Assembly (NCBI GenBank): GCA_902806205.1
Contig: CADCVR010000096.1
Coordinates: forward strand, 1 to 64,000
Direction of reading: 5' to 3'
Source of the DNA: an uncultured Solirubrobacteraceae bacterium
GTDB lineage: Bacteria; Actinomycetota; Thermoleophilia; Solirubrobacterales; Solirubrobacteraceae
DNA length: 64,000 nucleotides
This document shows, in pieces, positions 10,267 to 21,538 of the stretch. The first letter of the stretch is position 1, and each line of letters opens with the position of its first letter. The translations under genes were made by a program, and so were the position numbers. A model generated the notes under the pieces. It was not told where the DNA came from and made no database searches. It was given only the letters and a program-made list of their open reading frames with translations.

Positions 10267-10506
10267 ATGGGCATGCGCAACAGCCTCGCGCAGTTCGAGG
10301 AGGCGTTCGTCGAGGAGACCTACGCGGACCGGGAGCGGCGAGTCGCCGTCACGCGGGAGGTTGCCGCCCGCGCCGACGAGCGGCGCCGGGCGAAGGTTCA
10401 CCGTCACGGGTCGCTGCGCTTCGCCGTGCTCGTGCTCGTGCTCGTCGCGACGGCCGTCCTGGTGACCGTCGCGATGTTCGAGACGCTCTACATCGTGATG
10501 GGCTGA
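10267..10506 (+). CDS. small hypothetical single-pass membrane protein
   Basis: 79 aa with one C-terminal TM segment; TACCCT 7 nt upstream of ATG. Confidence 0.6.
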   Translation: MGMRNSLAQFEEAFVEETYADRERRVAVTREVAARADERRRAKVHRHGSLRFAVLVLVLVATAVLVTVAMFETLYIVMG

Positions 10507-10541
10507 GCCGAGCCGGCGCGCACGCGGCGGCCCGGCGCACC

Positions 10542-10721
10542 AAGTCCTAGGAGGCTGTTGATGTATCGCCGTGTGGTCGTCGGGAGCCACATCGCCCGTA
10601 GCAGGCGTCGCGCGATGACGAGGCAGATCCTGGTTGGATCTGCGAGTCGTCGGGTGACGGATGGTCCGCGCGAGGTGGTTTCCGGCGGGCGCGCGAATAT
10701 TTCAACAGGCTCCTAGGACTT
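10542..10721. repeat. full-length TIR element (copy B), 180 bp, MITE-like
   Basis: Left AAGTCCTAGGAGGCTGTTGATGTAT versus reverse complement of right AAGTCCTAGGAGCCTGTTGAAATATT; internal hairpin GCAGATCC-TGGTT-GGATCTGC; homologous to copies A, C and D. Confidence 0.9.
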
Positions 10722-10958
10722 GCGGCCCATCCGATCGAGCGCCGCGTCCACCTCGGAGCGGAACGAGTCTCCGCCACCGGCGTGCTCCCGGGCGCGTTCC
10801 TGGGCGATCTCGAGGTAGACCTCCTTGCGGAAGACCGGGATGTCGCGAGGCGCCTGGATACCGATGCGCACCTTCTCGCCCATGATCGACAGCACGGACA
10901 CCTCGATGTCATCGCCGATCATGATGCTCTGGTTGGACTTGCGTGTCAGAACGAGCAT
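10713..10958 (-). CDS. csrA: carbon storage regulator CsrA
   Basis: [51 protein letters not shown]. Confidence 0.96.
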   Translation of the reverse strand: MLVLTRKSNQSIMIGDDIEVSVLSIMGEKVRIGIQAPRDIPVFRKEVYLEIAQERAREHAGGGDSFRSEVDAALDRMGRKS

Positions 10959-11128
10959 GGTGGGGACTGCCTCCTCGTTTACTTCGTACGCCGTGGCGCG
11001 GGGTGGGTTTTGGCACTCTGGCAACGTCGAGCGCGAGATGCAACGCGTTTGGCTGCCATCCTAGCCCGCATCTCGAGACAACGGGGGATGCCACAGCCGC
11101 GCAGCCCCTTGCGTTAGGGTCGGCGAAC

Positions 11129-11731
11129 ATGGCTCGACGCTCACTGCGCCCCCAACTCAACCAGATCCGGACCTGGGTCCAGCAGGGCCGGACCGACGCC
11201 TGGATCGCGCACCAGCTCGAGGTCACGGTCCAGCAGATCGACACCTTCAAGCGGGAGAACGAGCTCGCGCCGGCCGACGCCGACGCCAACGGCGCCGCCG
11301 ATCCGGCCGGATTCGAGGAGGAGATCGATCTGCGCGCCCAGGACGACGAGCTGATCGCCGCCGAGCTCGAGAAGGCCGAGGCGGAGCGCCTGGCCCGCGA
11401 GGCCGAGGAGGCCGAGGCCAAGGCCGCCGAAGCCGCCCGTCGCGCCGAGGAGGGCGAGGGAGTCGACGACGACGAGGACGCCAAGCCCCGCCGTCGCAGC
11501 CGGCGCGGCGGTCGCGGCCGCGCGCGTCGCGGCCCCGCCGCGTTGCTCGAGGCGACGTTCGACCACGGCGAGGAGGGCTACGGCCTGTGGCTGGACCCCG
11601 CCGTCGCCGACGATCCGGTCTACGCCGAGCACTGGGCGGGCCACCGCCCCGTCGAGGTCACCGTCGAGGAGGACCAGATCGTCATCCGGCGGGCCGGCGA
11701 GGATGCCGGCCTGGCCGAGACCGAAGAGTGA
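11129..11731 (+). CDS. hypothetical protein: N-terminal HTH-like segment, long charged linker, C-terminal domain
   Basis: TAGGGT 8 nt upstream of ATG; IRTWVQQGRTDAWIAHQLEVTVQQIDTFKREN looks HTH-like; acidic/basic low-complexity middle. Confidence 0.65.
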   Translation: MARRSLRPQLNQIRTWVQQGRTDAWIAHQLEVTVQQIDTFKRENELAPADADANGAADPAGFEEEIDLRAQDDELIAAELEKAEAERLAREAEEAEAKAAEAARRAEEGEGVDDDEDAKPRRRSRRGGRGRARRGPAALLEATFDHGEEGYGLWLDPAVADDPVYAEHWAGHRPVEVTVEEDQIVIRRAGEDAGLAETEE

Positions 11732-11732
11732 C

Positions 11733-12503
11733 GTGGTGGGTGCGGCCGCCCACGCGGACGCACTCGACTTCGAGCGCGGGTACTCCGAGCGCGCGGCCGC
11801 CCGGGCAGCGTCGCACCCGCTCGGCGTGACGCTCCGCGACGACGCGGTGCCCCGCGCCCACATGCTCAACCTGCTCAGGGTCACCGTACACGAGGCCACG
11901 CCGACGGAGCTGACCGCCGCGCTGGACGCGCTCCAGGGCCACCTCCTGCACCGTGCGGCCTACGTCGAGCACGACGCGCTCGGGCACGCGCTCGCCGCGC
12001 CGCTGCGCGAACAGGGCTTCGTCGTCGAGCGCCACCTGTACATGACGCTGCGCCGCGGCCGCGACCGCGACGCTGGGCAGGGGTTGGCAGAGGAGGTCGA
12101 CGAAGCCACCCACGCCGCGGTGGAGACCACGACCACGCGTGAGAGGCCGCACGGCGGTGACGAGGAGGTCGTCCGGCAGCTCGCGTGGGCGAGAGCGGCG
12201 CTGCGCGCCGCCGTCGCCACGCGGTTCTTCGTCGGCAGCACCGACGGCGTGCGGGCCGCCACCGCGACGCTCCTGTCCCGGGGCGCCGTCGCGCAGCTCG
12301 AGGACGTCGCGACGCTCACGGCCCACCGCCGCCGCGGCCTGGCCCGCGCGGTGTGCAGCGCCGCCGTCGACGCGGCGCTCGCGGCCGGCAGCGCGCTCGT
12401 CTTCGTCGTGGCCAACGACGGCGACTGGCCGAAGGAGCTCTACGGCAAGCTCGGCTTCGAGGCTGCCGGAGCCAGCTGGGCGGTCACGCGCGACCCGGCG
12501 TGA
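11733..12503 (+). CDS. GNAT-family N-acetyltransferase
   Basis: VAQLEDVATLTAHRRRGLARAVCSAAVDAALAAGSALVFVVANDGDWPKELYGKLGFEAAG motif; start uncertain. Confidence 0.75.
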   Translation: MVGAAAHADALDFERGYSERAAARAASHPLGVTLRDDAVPRAHMLNLLRVTVHEATPTELTAALDALQGHLLHRAAYVEHDALGHALAAPLREQGFVVERHLYMTLRRGRDRDAGQGLAEEVDEATHAAVETTTTRERPHGGDEEVVRQLAWARAALRAAVATRFFVGSTDGVRAATATLLSRGAVAQLEDVATLTAHRRRGLARAVCSAAVDAALAAGSALVFVVANDGDWPKELYGKLGFEAAGASWAVTRDPA

Positions 12504-12523
12504 GCTCGAATCGCAGCCTGAGC

Positions 12524-12578
12524 GCGGCGGCGTGTGCTCGATTCCCCCTCATGGGTCGTTTGGAGCACACGCCGCCGC
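12524..12578. terminator. strong stem-loop between convergent genes, probable bidirectional terminator
   Basis: GCGGCGGCGTGTGCTC - 23 nt - GAGCACACGCCGCCGC, 16-bp perfect inverted repeat. Confidence 0.65.
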
Positions 12579-12638
12579 AGCGGAAGGCGGCGGCGGTCGT
12601 CCGCGGGCCCGATGCGCACGCCGCACCGCCCGGGTCTT

Positions 12639-12968
12639 TCAGTCCTCCACGCGGATCCTGCGCCCGCCCGCGTAGTCCTGCGCTTCGCGGACGTAGCGGG
12701 CGAAGGCGGCGTCCGCGGACGTCCGCGGATCCCACGCCCACGGCGCGTCGGGGGCGATGGCGTAGGCGAAGTCCAGGCACCAGCCCGTTCCACGGTCGTA
12801 TAGGGCGACGAGCTCGTCGACGGTGAAGGTGGACCCGAGGCGCCGGCGCAACTCGGCCACGAGCGCGTCGACGACCCGGTCGACGGCGGCGCGCTCGGGC
12901 GGGGGGGTCTCCGCGGCGCGGCGCTCCCCCTGCTTCCACTGCTGCTGGACGAGCTCGAACGAGGCCAC
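12639..12968 (-). CDS. conserved hypothetical protein
   Basis: GTG start, TAGCCT 8 nt upstream; 109 aa. Confidence 0.6.
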   Translation of the reverse strand: MASFELVQQQWKQGERRAAETPPPERAAVDRVVDALVAELRRRLGSTFTVDELVALYDRGTGWCLDFAYAIAPDAPWAWDPRTSADAAFARYVREAQDYAGGRRIRVED

Positions 12969-12993
12969 TCCGGCCGAGGCTAGCGCGCGCGGC

Positions 12994-13374
12994 TCAGGGT
13001 CCCGCGGGAAGGTTCTCGACGACGAACGGGCGCTCGCCGGGGCGGATCAGCCCGAGGCGCCGGGCCTCCACCTCGAGCGCCCCACCGTTCCTGAGCGCCT
13101 CCCGCCTGGCGCGCAGCCGCGTGTTCTCCTCGCGCAGCCGCTCGACCTGCGCGCGGCGGGTGGCGGCCTCTCCGCGCGCCGACCAGAAGCTCGCCAGCGG
13201 ACCGACGTAGAGGGCCGCGACGCCGACGAGCACGAGGAGGATCGCCAGGCGCGAGAGGCGGTCCCAGCGGATGCGCGGCCGACCGCCGGTGCCGGCGCTC
13301 GGCCTGGCTCGCGGTGCCCGCGGAGGGGCCGTGACGGCGTGCGGGTCGACGCGGCTGGACGGAGCGTGAGCCAT
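12994..13374 (-). CDS. septum formation initiator family protein (FtsB/DivIC-like)
   Basis: TM segment then coiled coil RRAQVERLREENTRLRARREALRNGGALEVEARRLGLIRPGERPFVV; located directly after eno. Confidence 0.8.
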   Translation of the reverse strand: MAHAPSSRVDPHAVTAPPRAPRARPSAGTGGRPRIRWDRLSRLAILLVLVGVAALYVGPLASFWSARGEAATRRAQVERLREENTRLRARREALRNGGALEVEARRLGLIRPGERPFVVENLPAGP

Positions 13375-13425
13375 CCTTCTCGAGTTCGTCGCGCGGGTCG
13401 TCGCTCCTTCCCCGTGCACGCGCGG

Positions 13426-15479
<2,054 letters not shown>

Positions 15480-15515
15480 GCGGCGGAGGCTACGACGCCT
15501 GGGCCCCGACGCGCA

Positions 15516-16715
15516 TCATCGGCGAGGCGGCGTCGCCACGCCGCGGTGGCGGACCTCGTCCCGCGCGTCGGCGAAGCGGATCGCCTCGTAGGCGATGAGG
15601 CCCGCTACGAGCGCCGCCGTGAGCGCCAGCTGCACGAGCGCGGCGACTCCGGGTCCGAGTCCGGCGAGCACCAGCAGCGCCAGGCTCACCACGACGCGCC
15701 GGCGGCTCAGCGTCCCCGTGTTGCGCAGCCGGAACGCGACGTGTGCCAGGAGGTAGAGCGCCACGCCGCCCGAGAGCGCCGCGGCCATCTCCAGCTTGAG
15801 CGGGTCATCGACGTGCGCCAGCGTCTTCTTCACCCCGAGGGCCAGGAGGACGATCCCGGCGATCATCGGCAGGTGCAGGTAGGAGTACGCGTCGCGCGCC
15901 TGGCGGTTGCGCTCGACGCCCTGGCGCATTTGCAGGCGCCGCTCGGCCACGAGCGCGACGACGTCGAAATAGGCCCACCACAAGCCGGCCGCGAGCCCCA
16001 CACCGAGCAGGGCGGCGAGGATCGGGCCGGAGGTCAGCGGGATGCCGGCGGCGCCCAGTCCGAGGGCGACGATCGACTCGCCCAGGGCGACGATGACGAT
16101 CAGGCCGTGACGCTCGGCGAAATGCCCGGGTGAGACCCGCCAGCGGGACATGTCGCCGAACACCGGACCGAGATAGTCGACGGTCAGTGCGGCGACCCAC
16201 AACAGGCCCTGGGTCGCGCCGTCGAAGCCCGCGGCCGCACCCAGCAACGCGGCGCCGACGGCGGCCGGGGGCGCCAGGCTGAAGGCCGCTTGCTTGATAT
16301 CGACGTCCTTGGAACCGTAGGCGTAGAGCAGGATGTGCAGCGCGCGCACGACCGCGTAGGCGATCGCGAACAGCAGCGCGTCGTCGCCGAAGGCCCCCGG
16401 GATCGCCAGGGCAACGACCAGCATTGCGCCCATCGCCGCGAAGACGACCAGCCGCGCCGCACCCTCCTCGGGGTTGATCGTGTTCGTCAGCCAGGCGTAG
16501 CTGACCCACGCCCACCAGACCGCGGCGAGCACGAGCCCGCCGCGCGCCATGCCTGCCCACGTCGGGTCGTCGGCCATGAACTGGGTGACCTGGGTGATCG
16601 CGAAGACGAACACCAAGTCGAAGAAGAGCTCGAGCGGCGTGACACGCTGCTCGCTGTCGGGTGCGATGTCCCGCTGATCGTCGGGAACGGCCTCCCCCAC
16701 GGTCGCCGACACCAT
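15516..16715 (-). CDS. low temperature requirement protein A (LtrA) family membrane protein
   Basis: VTPLELFFDLVFVFAITQVTQFM; multiple TM segments. Confidence 0.92.
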   Translation of the reverse strand: MVSATVGEAVPDDQRDIAPDSEQRVTPLELFFDLVFVFAITQVTQFMADDPTWAGMARGGLVLAAVWWAWVSYAWLTNTINPEEGAARLVVFAAMGAMLVVALAIPGAFGDDALLFAIAYAVVRALHILLYAYGSKDVDIKQAAFSLAPPAAVGAALLGAAAGFDGATQGLLWVAALTVDYLGPVFGDMSRWRVSPGHFAERHGLIVIVALGESIVALGLGAAGIPLTSGPILAALLGVGLAAGLWWAYFDVVALVAERRLQMRQGVERNRQARDAYSYLHLPMIAGIVLLALGVKKTLAHVDDPLKLEMAAALSGGVALYLLAHVAFRLRNTGTLSRRRVVVSLALLVLAGLGPGVAALVQLALTAALVAGLIAYEAIRFADARDEVRHRGVATPPRR

Positions 16716-16738
16716 GGGGGAAGCCTACGGCGCGATGG

Positions 16739-18010
16739 CTACGGCGTGGCCGTCCCTCCGTCGGAGCCTGCGGGCGGCGCCCCTGCGGGCGGCGCGTCCT
16801 GCGGCGGAGCCCCCTGCGGCGGCGCGCCCTCCGGCGGCGCGCCCTGCGGCGGCGCGCCCTGCGCACCGGTCGCCCCCGCCTTGGGCTTCGGCGCGTTCTT
16901 GCAGTCCTGGGTGACGAAGCCCTTCTTGCAGGTCGTCCGCGCCTTCCACTTGTCGCGGAACTCCTTGACGAACGAGTCAAGCGCCTTCTGCTGGTTCTGC
17001 GAGGCCAGAAGCTGCTTGATCGTCGCGCTGGACTCTTTGAGGGACTGCTGTGAGGCCTTCGTGATCTTCTGGACCTTGAAGACGTAATAGCCGAACTGCG
17101 TCTTGATCGGGCCGACGAGCTCGCCCTTGTCCGCCGCGAAGACGGCCTCGTCGAGCGCCTTCTCCTGCTGGCCCTTGGCCACCGCCAGCAGCACTCCGCC
17201 CTGGCCCTTGGAGGCCTGATCGATCGAGAACTTCTTGGCGACGGTCTTGAACGACGCACCGTCGGCCAGCTGCCGCTTGGCCTGCTGGGCCTTCGCCTTG
17301 GTCTTGGTCAGCACGATGCGCAGGTCGCGGCGCTCGGGCTGTGAGAAGCGGGCCTTGTTCTTCTCGTAGTACGCCTTGATCTGGGCGTCTGAGACCTTCT
17401 CCTTGCCCTTGACGATCGACTCGCGCAGCTTGTTGGAGAGCGTGTCGAGCTTGACGCGGAAGAGCAGATCAGCCTCGGTCATTCCCGAGGACTTCAGGAA
17501 GTTCTGGTAGTCGGCGTCCTTCGGGAACGACTGCTTCTTCGTCGTCTCGAACTGCTTCTTGACCTCGGCGTCCGCGACCTTGACGTTGCGGGCGGCGGCC
17601 TCGCCCTCGATCCACTGCGAGGAGATCAGGAACTGCAGCACCTGGTCGCGCAGCCCCTCGTACTCCTGCTTGCACTGGGTCTTGAACTGCGACTCGGTCG
17701 GCTTGGGCTGGCCCTTGGCCGGTTTGGGCGCGGCCTTGGCCTTCTCCGCGATGCAGGCCTTGAAGTCGGGCGGCTGCGGGATCGAGGCCTTGGGCTTGGT
17801 CCCGCTCTGGGCGGCCTGGGGGTTCATCTGCGACGCCTGCGAGATGGCCGCGACCGACAGCCAATGCTCGTAGGCACCCTTCTTGATGGCGGTGTCCCCC
17901 ACCCGCACCACAGCGTTGCCCGGGATCTCCTCCCCGCACGCGGACAAGGCGAGGGCGGCGACGGAGGCGGCGCCCAGCGCGGTGAAAGATCGACGAATGT
18001 TCAGCAGCAC
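16739..18010 (-). CDS. SurA/PpiC-like peptidylprolyl isomerase lipoprotein/foldase with Pro-rich tail
   Basis: LSACGEE lipobox-like; parvulin-like region EKVSDAQIKAYYEKNKARFSQPERRDLRIVLTKTKAKA...; C-terminal GAPPQ repeats. Confidence 0.85.
   Translation of the reverse strand: MLLNIRRSFTALGAASVAALALSACGEEIPGNAVVRVGDTAIKKGAYEHWLSVAAISQASQMNPQAAQSGTKPKASIPQPPDFKACIAEKAKAAPKPAKGQPKPTESQFKTQCKQEYEGLRDQVLQFLISSQWIEGEAAARNVKVADAEVKKQFETTKKQSFPKDADYQNFLKSSGMTEADLLFRVKLDTLSNKLRESIVKGKEKVSDAQIKAYYEKNKARFSQPERRDLRIVLTKTKAKAQQAKRQLADGASFKTVAKKFSIDQASKGQGGVLLAVAKGQQEKALDEAVFAADKGELVGPIKTQFGYYVFKVQKITKASQQSLKESSATIKQLLASQNQQKALDSFVKEFRDKWKARTTCKKGFVTQDCKNAPKPKAGATGAQGAPPQGAPPEGAPPQGAPPQDAPPAGAPPAGSDGGTATP
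16755..16862. repeat. 15-bp tandem coding repeat (GAPPQ/GAPPE/GAPPA units)
   Basis: Repeated cggcggcgcgccctg-type units encode GAPPQGAPPEGAPPQGAPPQDAPPAGAPPAG. Confidence 0.8.
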
Positions 18011-18028
18011 GATGGGCAGGGTAGAGCC

Positions 18029-21000
18029 TCACGCCCCCGCTCGCGTCACTGCGAGCAGGGCGTCGGCGGCCCGGACCACCGCGGGGAAGCGGGCTTCCGG
18101 CGCGTCGGCGACCTTGACGCTCCACTGCGAGCGCCCGGGCTCGTAGGTTGCCTCGGGGATCCGGGCCTTGAGCCGGGCAGCGTCGGCGGGCTCGAGGTCG
18201 ACGGGCGTCACGGTGAGGCGGCCCTGGCGGAAGGAGACCGCCCGCGCCCCCGCCCGGCCGAGCTTGATGCGCGCCTGCTGGAGCGTCAAGAGGTTCTCCA
18301 GCGGCTCGGGCACCGTCCCGAAGCGATCCTCGAGCTCGTCGCGCAGGGACGCCACGTCGGCGACCTCGCGCGCCGAGGCGATGCGGCGGTGGACGTCGAT
18401 CTTGGCCTGCTCGTAGGGCACGTAGTCCGCGGGAATGTAGGCGTCGACGGAGACGTCGAGACGGACGGGCTCGAACTCCTCGTCGCCGTCGGAGGGCCCG
18501 GCCTGGGCCACCGCCTCGTCGAGCATCTGCATGTAGAGCTCGAAGCCGAGCGCCGCCACGTGGCCCGACTGCTCGTCGCCGAGCAGGTTTCCCGCGCCGC
18601 GCAGCTCGAGGTCGCGCATGGCGATCTTGAAGCCCGCGCCGAGCTCGGTGTAGTCGCTCAGCGCGCTCAGGCGCTTCTGGGCGTCCTCCGTGAGGGCCGC
18701 GGCGCTCGGGTAGAGCAGGTAGGCGTAAGCGCGCTCGCGGCTGCGTCCGACGCGCCCGCGGATCTGGTAGAGCTGGCTGAGGCCGAACATGTCTGCCCGC
18801 TCGACGATGAGCGTGTTGGCCTGCGGGATGTCGATGCCCGACTCGATGATGCTCGTGGCCACCAGGACGTCGGCCTCGCCGCGCAGGAACGCGAGCATGC
18901 GCTCCTCGAGCCCTGACTCCTCGAGCTGGCCGTGCGCGACGACGAAGCTCATCTCGGGACACAGGCCGCGCAGGCGCTCGGCCGTCTCGTCGATCGTCTC
19001 GACGCGGTTGTGCAGGAAGAACGCCTGGCCACCACGACCCTTCTCCCGCTTGAGGGCCTGCTTGACGAGCTCCTCGTCGTACTCGCCGATGTAGGTCTTG
19101 ACGGGCCGGCGGCCCTCGGGCGGCGTCTCGATCACCGAGATGTCACGCAGGCCGGCCAGCGACATCTGCAGCGTCCGCGGGATCGGCGTGGCGCTCATCG
19201 CGATGACGTCGACGCGGAGCTTGAGCTGGCGCAGCAACTCCTTCTGCTTGACCCCGAAGCGCTGCTCCTCGTCGACGATCATCAGCCCGAGATCCTTCGG
19301 TCGCATGTCCCGACCGAGAACGCGATGGGTGCCGATGAGGATGTCCATGGCCCCGGAGTTGAACGCCGCGATCGTCGCCTTCTGCTCCTTGGCCGAGCGG
19401 AAGCGCGAGATCTGCCCGATCGTGAACGGGTAGTCCTGCATCCGCTCGGAGAAGGTCCCGAAGTGCTGCTGGGCGAGGATCGTCGTCGGAGCCAGGACCA
19501 GCACCTGCTTGCCGTCGGCGGCGGCCTTGAACGCGGCGCGCAGGGCGACCTCCGTCTTGCCGTAGCCCACGTCGCCGCAGATGAGGCGGTCCATGGGCTG
19601 AGCGCGCTCCATGTCGGCCTTGACCATCTCGATCGCGTCGCGCTGGTCGGCGGTCTCGGTGTACGGCCAACGCACCTCGAACTCGCGCTGCCAGTCCGAG
19701 TCGGCCTCGAAGGAGTAGCCCGTGCGGCGGCGCCGCTCGGCGTAGAGCGTGATGAGCTCGCCCGCGAGCTCCTGCGCGGCCCGTCGCGCGCGCGTCTTCA
19801 TCGTCTCCCAGCTCTTGCCGCCGAGCTTGGAGAGGGGAGGATGCGCGCCGCCGGCTCCGACGTATCGCGAGATCTTCGCGAGCTGCTCGACCGGCATGAA
19901 GACCTTGTCCGTGCCGGCGAACTCGAGCTCGAGGTAGTCCCGGGTCACCTCGGCGACCGTCTTGGTCTCGAAGCCCGCGAAGCGCGCGAGGCCGTGATCC
20001 TCGTGGACGACGATGTCCCCCGTGCGCAGGTCGGCGAAGGACCGCAGGGCGCCGCGTCGCCGCTGGTTCGCGCTCTGGCCGCCCGTGCGCTCCGCGCGCT
20101 TGCGCCGGAAGAGCCGGTGCTCGGGGATGACCGCGACGCGGATGCCGGCCGCGACGAACCCGTCGCGCAGCGCGGCGGTCGTGAAGACGAGCTCGGGCTC
20201 GACGAGGCGGTTGCCGCCCGCCTCGCTCTCGCCGATCCAGCGCGCCTTGAGCCGCGCGAGGTTGTAGGCGGCGCGCTCGCCCTCCCCGCGGCGCGGCCAC
20301 GAGACGACGGTGCGGTACCCCCCACGGACGAGCTTCTCGAGCTCGGGCTCGGCGTCCTTGAGCGAGCGCGCCGCGACGTCGGCGGCCTGCGCGCGGAACT
20401 GGATCGGCTGGTCTGCGGAGATCGAGGAGAGCTGGATGTGCGCCCGGTCGAGCGCGGCGGCGATCGCCTCGGGCGGCACGTAGAGCTGATGGGCCTCCTC
20501 GTCGTGGAAGGCGGCACACACGTCCTGCCAGTGGTCGGCCAGCGCCGGGGCGATCTCCTCCTCGGCCGCGACCAGCAGGACCGCGTCGTCGGGCGCGAGG
20601 TCGAGGAAGGCGTGGAATCGATCCACGGGCAGCAGCTCGCTGATGTCCGGCCGGGCGTCCTCGGCACCGCCTCCGGCGGCGCTCCCCGTACCGCCTTCGG
20701 CCGCGCTCACGTTTCGACTGACGACGTGTGATGGAGCGAGTTCGGCGGCCGGCGCGATCTCGATCGACTGCGTCTCCCCGAGCGAGCGCTGGGTGAACGT
20801 GGAGAAGAAGCGCAGGGACTCGATCTCGATGTCGAAGAGGTCCACGCGGACGGCGCGGTCCTCCGTGGCGGGGTAGACGTCGAGGAGGCCGCCGCGGATC
20901 GCGAACTGGCCGCGATCCTCGACCTGGTCGACGCGCTCGTAGCCCATGGCCACGAGCGCGGTCGCCTCCTCCTCGAGGTCGACGAGCTCGCCGACGCGCA

Positions 21001-21538
21001 GGACATGCGCCTGCGGGCGCAGCGCGGGGTCGGGGACCTTCTCGCTGAGGGCCACCGCGGAGACGACGACCACGGGTGGCTCGGGGTCGTGCCCGTCCGG
21101 GGTCGCCACCGCGCCGGCCGCGCCCCGTTCTCGCTTTGGCCCGTCCGTCCCGGCCCCAGCGCCGCCCGGACCTCCGCCCTCGACGTTCCCGGTCGTTGTT
21201 CCCACGAGCGCGTCGAGGGCGGCGACGCGCAGGCCGACGAGGTGCGGCGGGGGGGAGAGATGGGACTCATAGGCGACGCCGCGCGAGGGATAGAAGCGCA
21301 CGGGCCGTGGGTGCAGCCAGGCGCGCAGGTCGGAGGCGAGGTCGCGCGCCTGGCGGTCGTCGCCGGCGACGACGATCGCGGGCCGGCCGAGCGCCGCGGC
21401 GCCGTCCACGCCGTCGAGCAGCGCGCCGACCAAGAACGGCCGCATGGAGAGCGACACGAACGCGCGGCCGCCGTCGCGGGCCAGCGCGACCCCGTGGGGG
21501 TCGTGCTCGAGCAGGGACAGAAGAGGACGCAGCGACAA
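18029..21538 (-). CDS. mfd: transcription-repair coupling factor Mfd
   Basis: 1169 aa; DLRTGDIVVHEDHGLARFAGFETK, ICGDVGYGKTEVALRAAFKA, RGRVGRSRERAYAYLLYP. Confidence 0.97.
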   Translation of the reverse strand: MSLRPLLSLLEHDPHGVALARDGGRAFVSLSMRPFLVGALLDGVDGAAALGRPAIVVAGDDRQARDLASDLRAWLHPRPVRFYPSRGVAYESHLSPPPHLVGLRVAALDALVGTTTGNVEGGGPGGAGAGTDGPKRERGAAGAVATPDGHDPEPPVVVVSAVALSEKVPDPALRPQAHVLRVGELVDLEEEATALVAMGYERVDQVEDRGQFAIRGGLLDVYPATEDRAVRVDLFDIEIESLRFFSTFTQRSLGETQSIEIAPAAELAPSHVVSRNVSAAEGGTGSAAGGGAEDARPDISELLPVDRFHAFLDLAPDDAVLLVAAEEEIAPALADHWQDVCAAFHDEEAHQLYVPPEAIAAALDRAHIQLSSISADQPIQFRAQAADVAARSLKDAEPELEKLVRGGYRTVVSWPRRGEGERAAYNLARLKARWIGESEAGGNRLVEPELVFTTAALRDGFVAAGIRVAVIPEHRLFRRKRAERTGGQSANQRRRGALRSFADLRTGDIVVHEDHGLARFAGFETKTVAEVTRDYLELEFAGTDKVFMPVEQLAKISRYVGAGGAHPPLSKLGGKSWETMKTRARRAAQELAGELITLYAERRRRTGYSFEADSDWQREFEVRWPYTETADQRDAIEMVKADMERAQPMDRLICGDVGYGKTEVALRAAFKAAADGKQVLVLAPTTILAQQHFGTFSERMQDYPFTIGQISRFRSAKEQKATIAAFNSGAMDILIGTHRVLGRDMRPKDLGLMIVDEEQRFGVKQKELLRQLKLRVDVIAMSATPIPRTLQMSLAGLRDISVIETPPEGRRPVKTYIGEYDEELVKQALKREKGRGGQAFFLHNRVETIDETAERLRGLCPEMSFVVAHGQLEESGLEERMLAFLRGEADVLVATSIIESGIDIPQANTLIVERADMFGLSQLYQIRGRVGRSRERAYAYLLYPSAAALTEDAQKRLSALSDYTELGAGFKIAMRDLELRGAGNLLGDEQSGHVAALGFELYMQMLDEAVAQAGPSDGDEEFEPVRLDVSVDAYIPADYVPYEQAKIDVHRRIASAREVADVASLRDELEDRFGTVPEPLENLLTLQQARIKLGRAGARAVSFRQGRLTVTPVDLEPADAARLKARIPEATYEPGRSQWSVKVADAPEARFPAVVRAADALLAVTRAGA

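Noticed and set aside
11005-11040. CIRCE-like half site upstream of csrA (TTTTGGCACTC-N10-GAGCGCGAG)
   Set aside because: Spacer is 10 rather than 9 and the right arm mismatches; not a convincing inverted repeat.
16755-16862. Short regularly spaced GC-rich repeats as a CRISPR-like array
   Set aside because: Contiguous 15-bp coding repeats with no unique spacers and no cas genes in the window.
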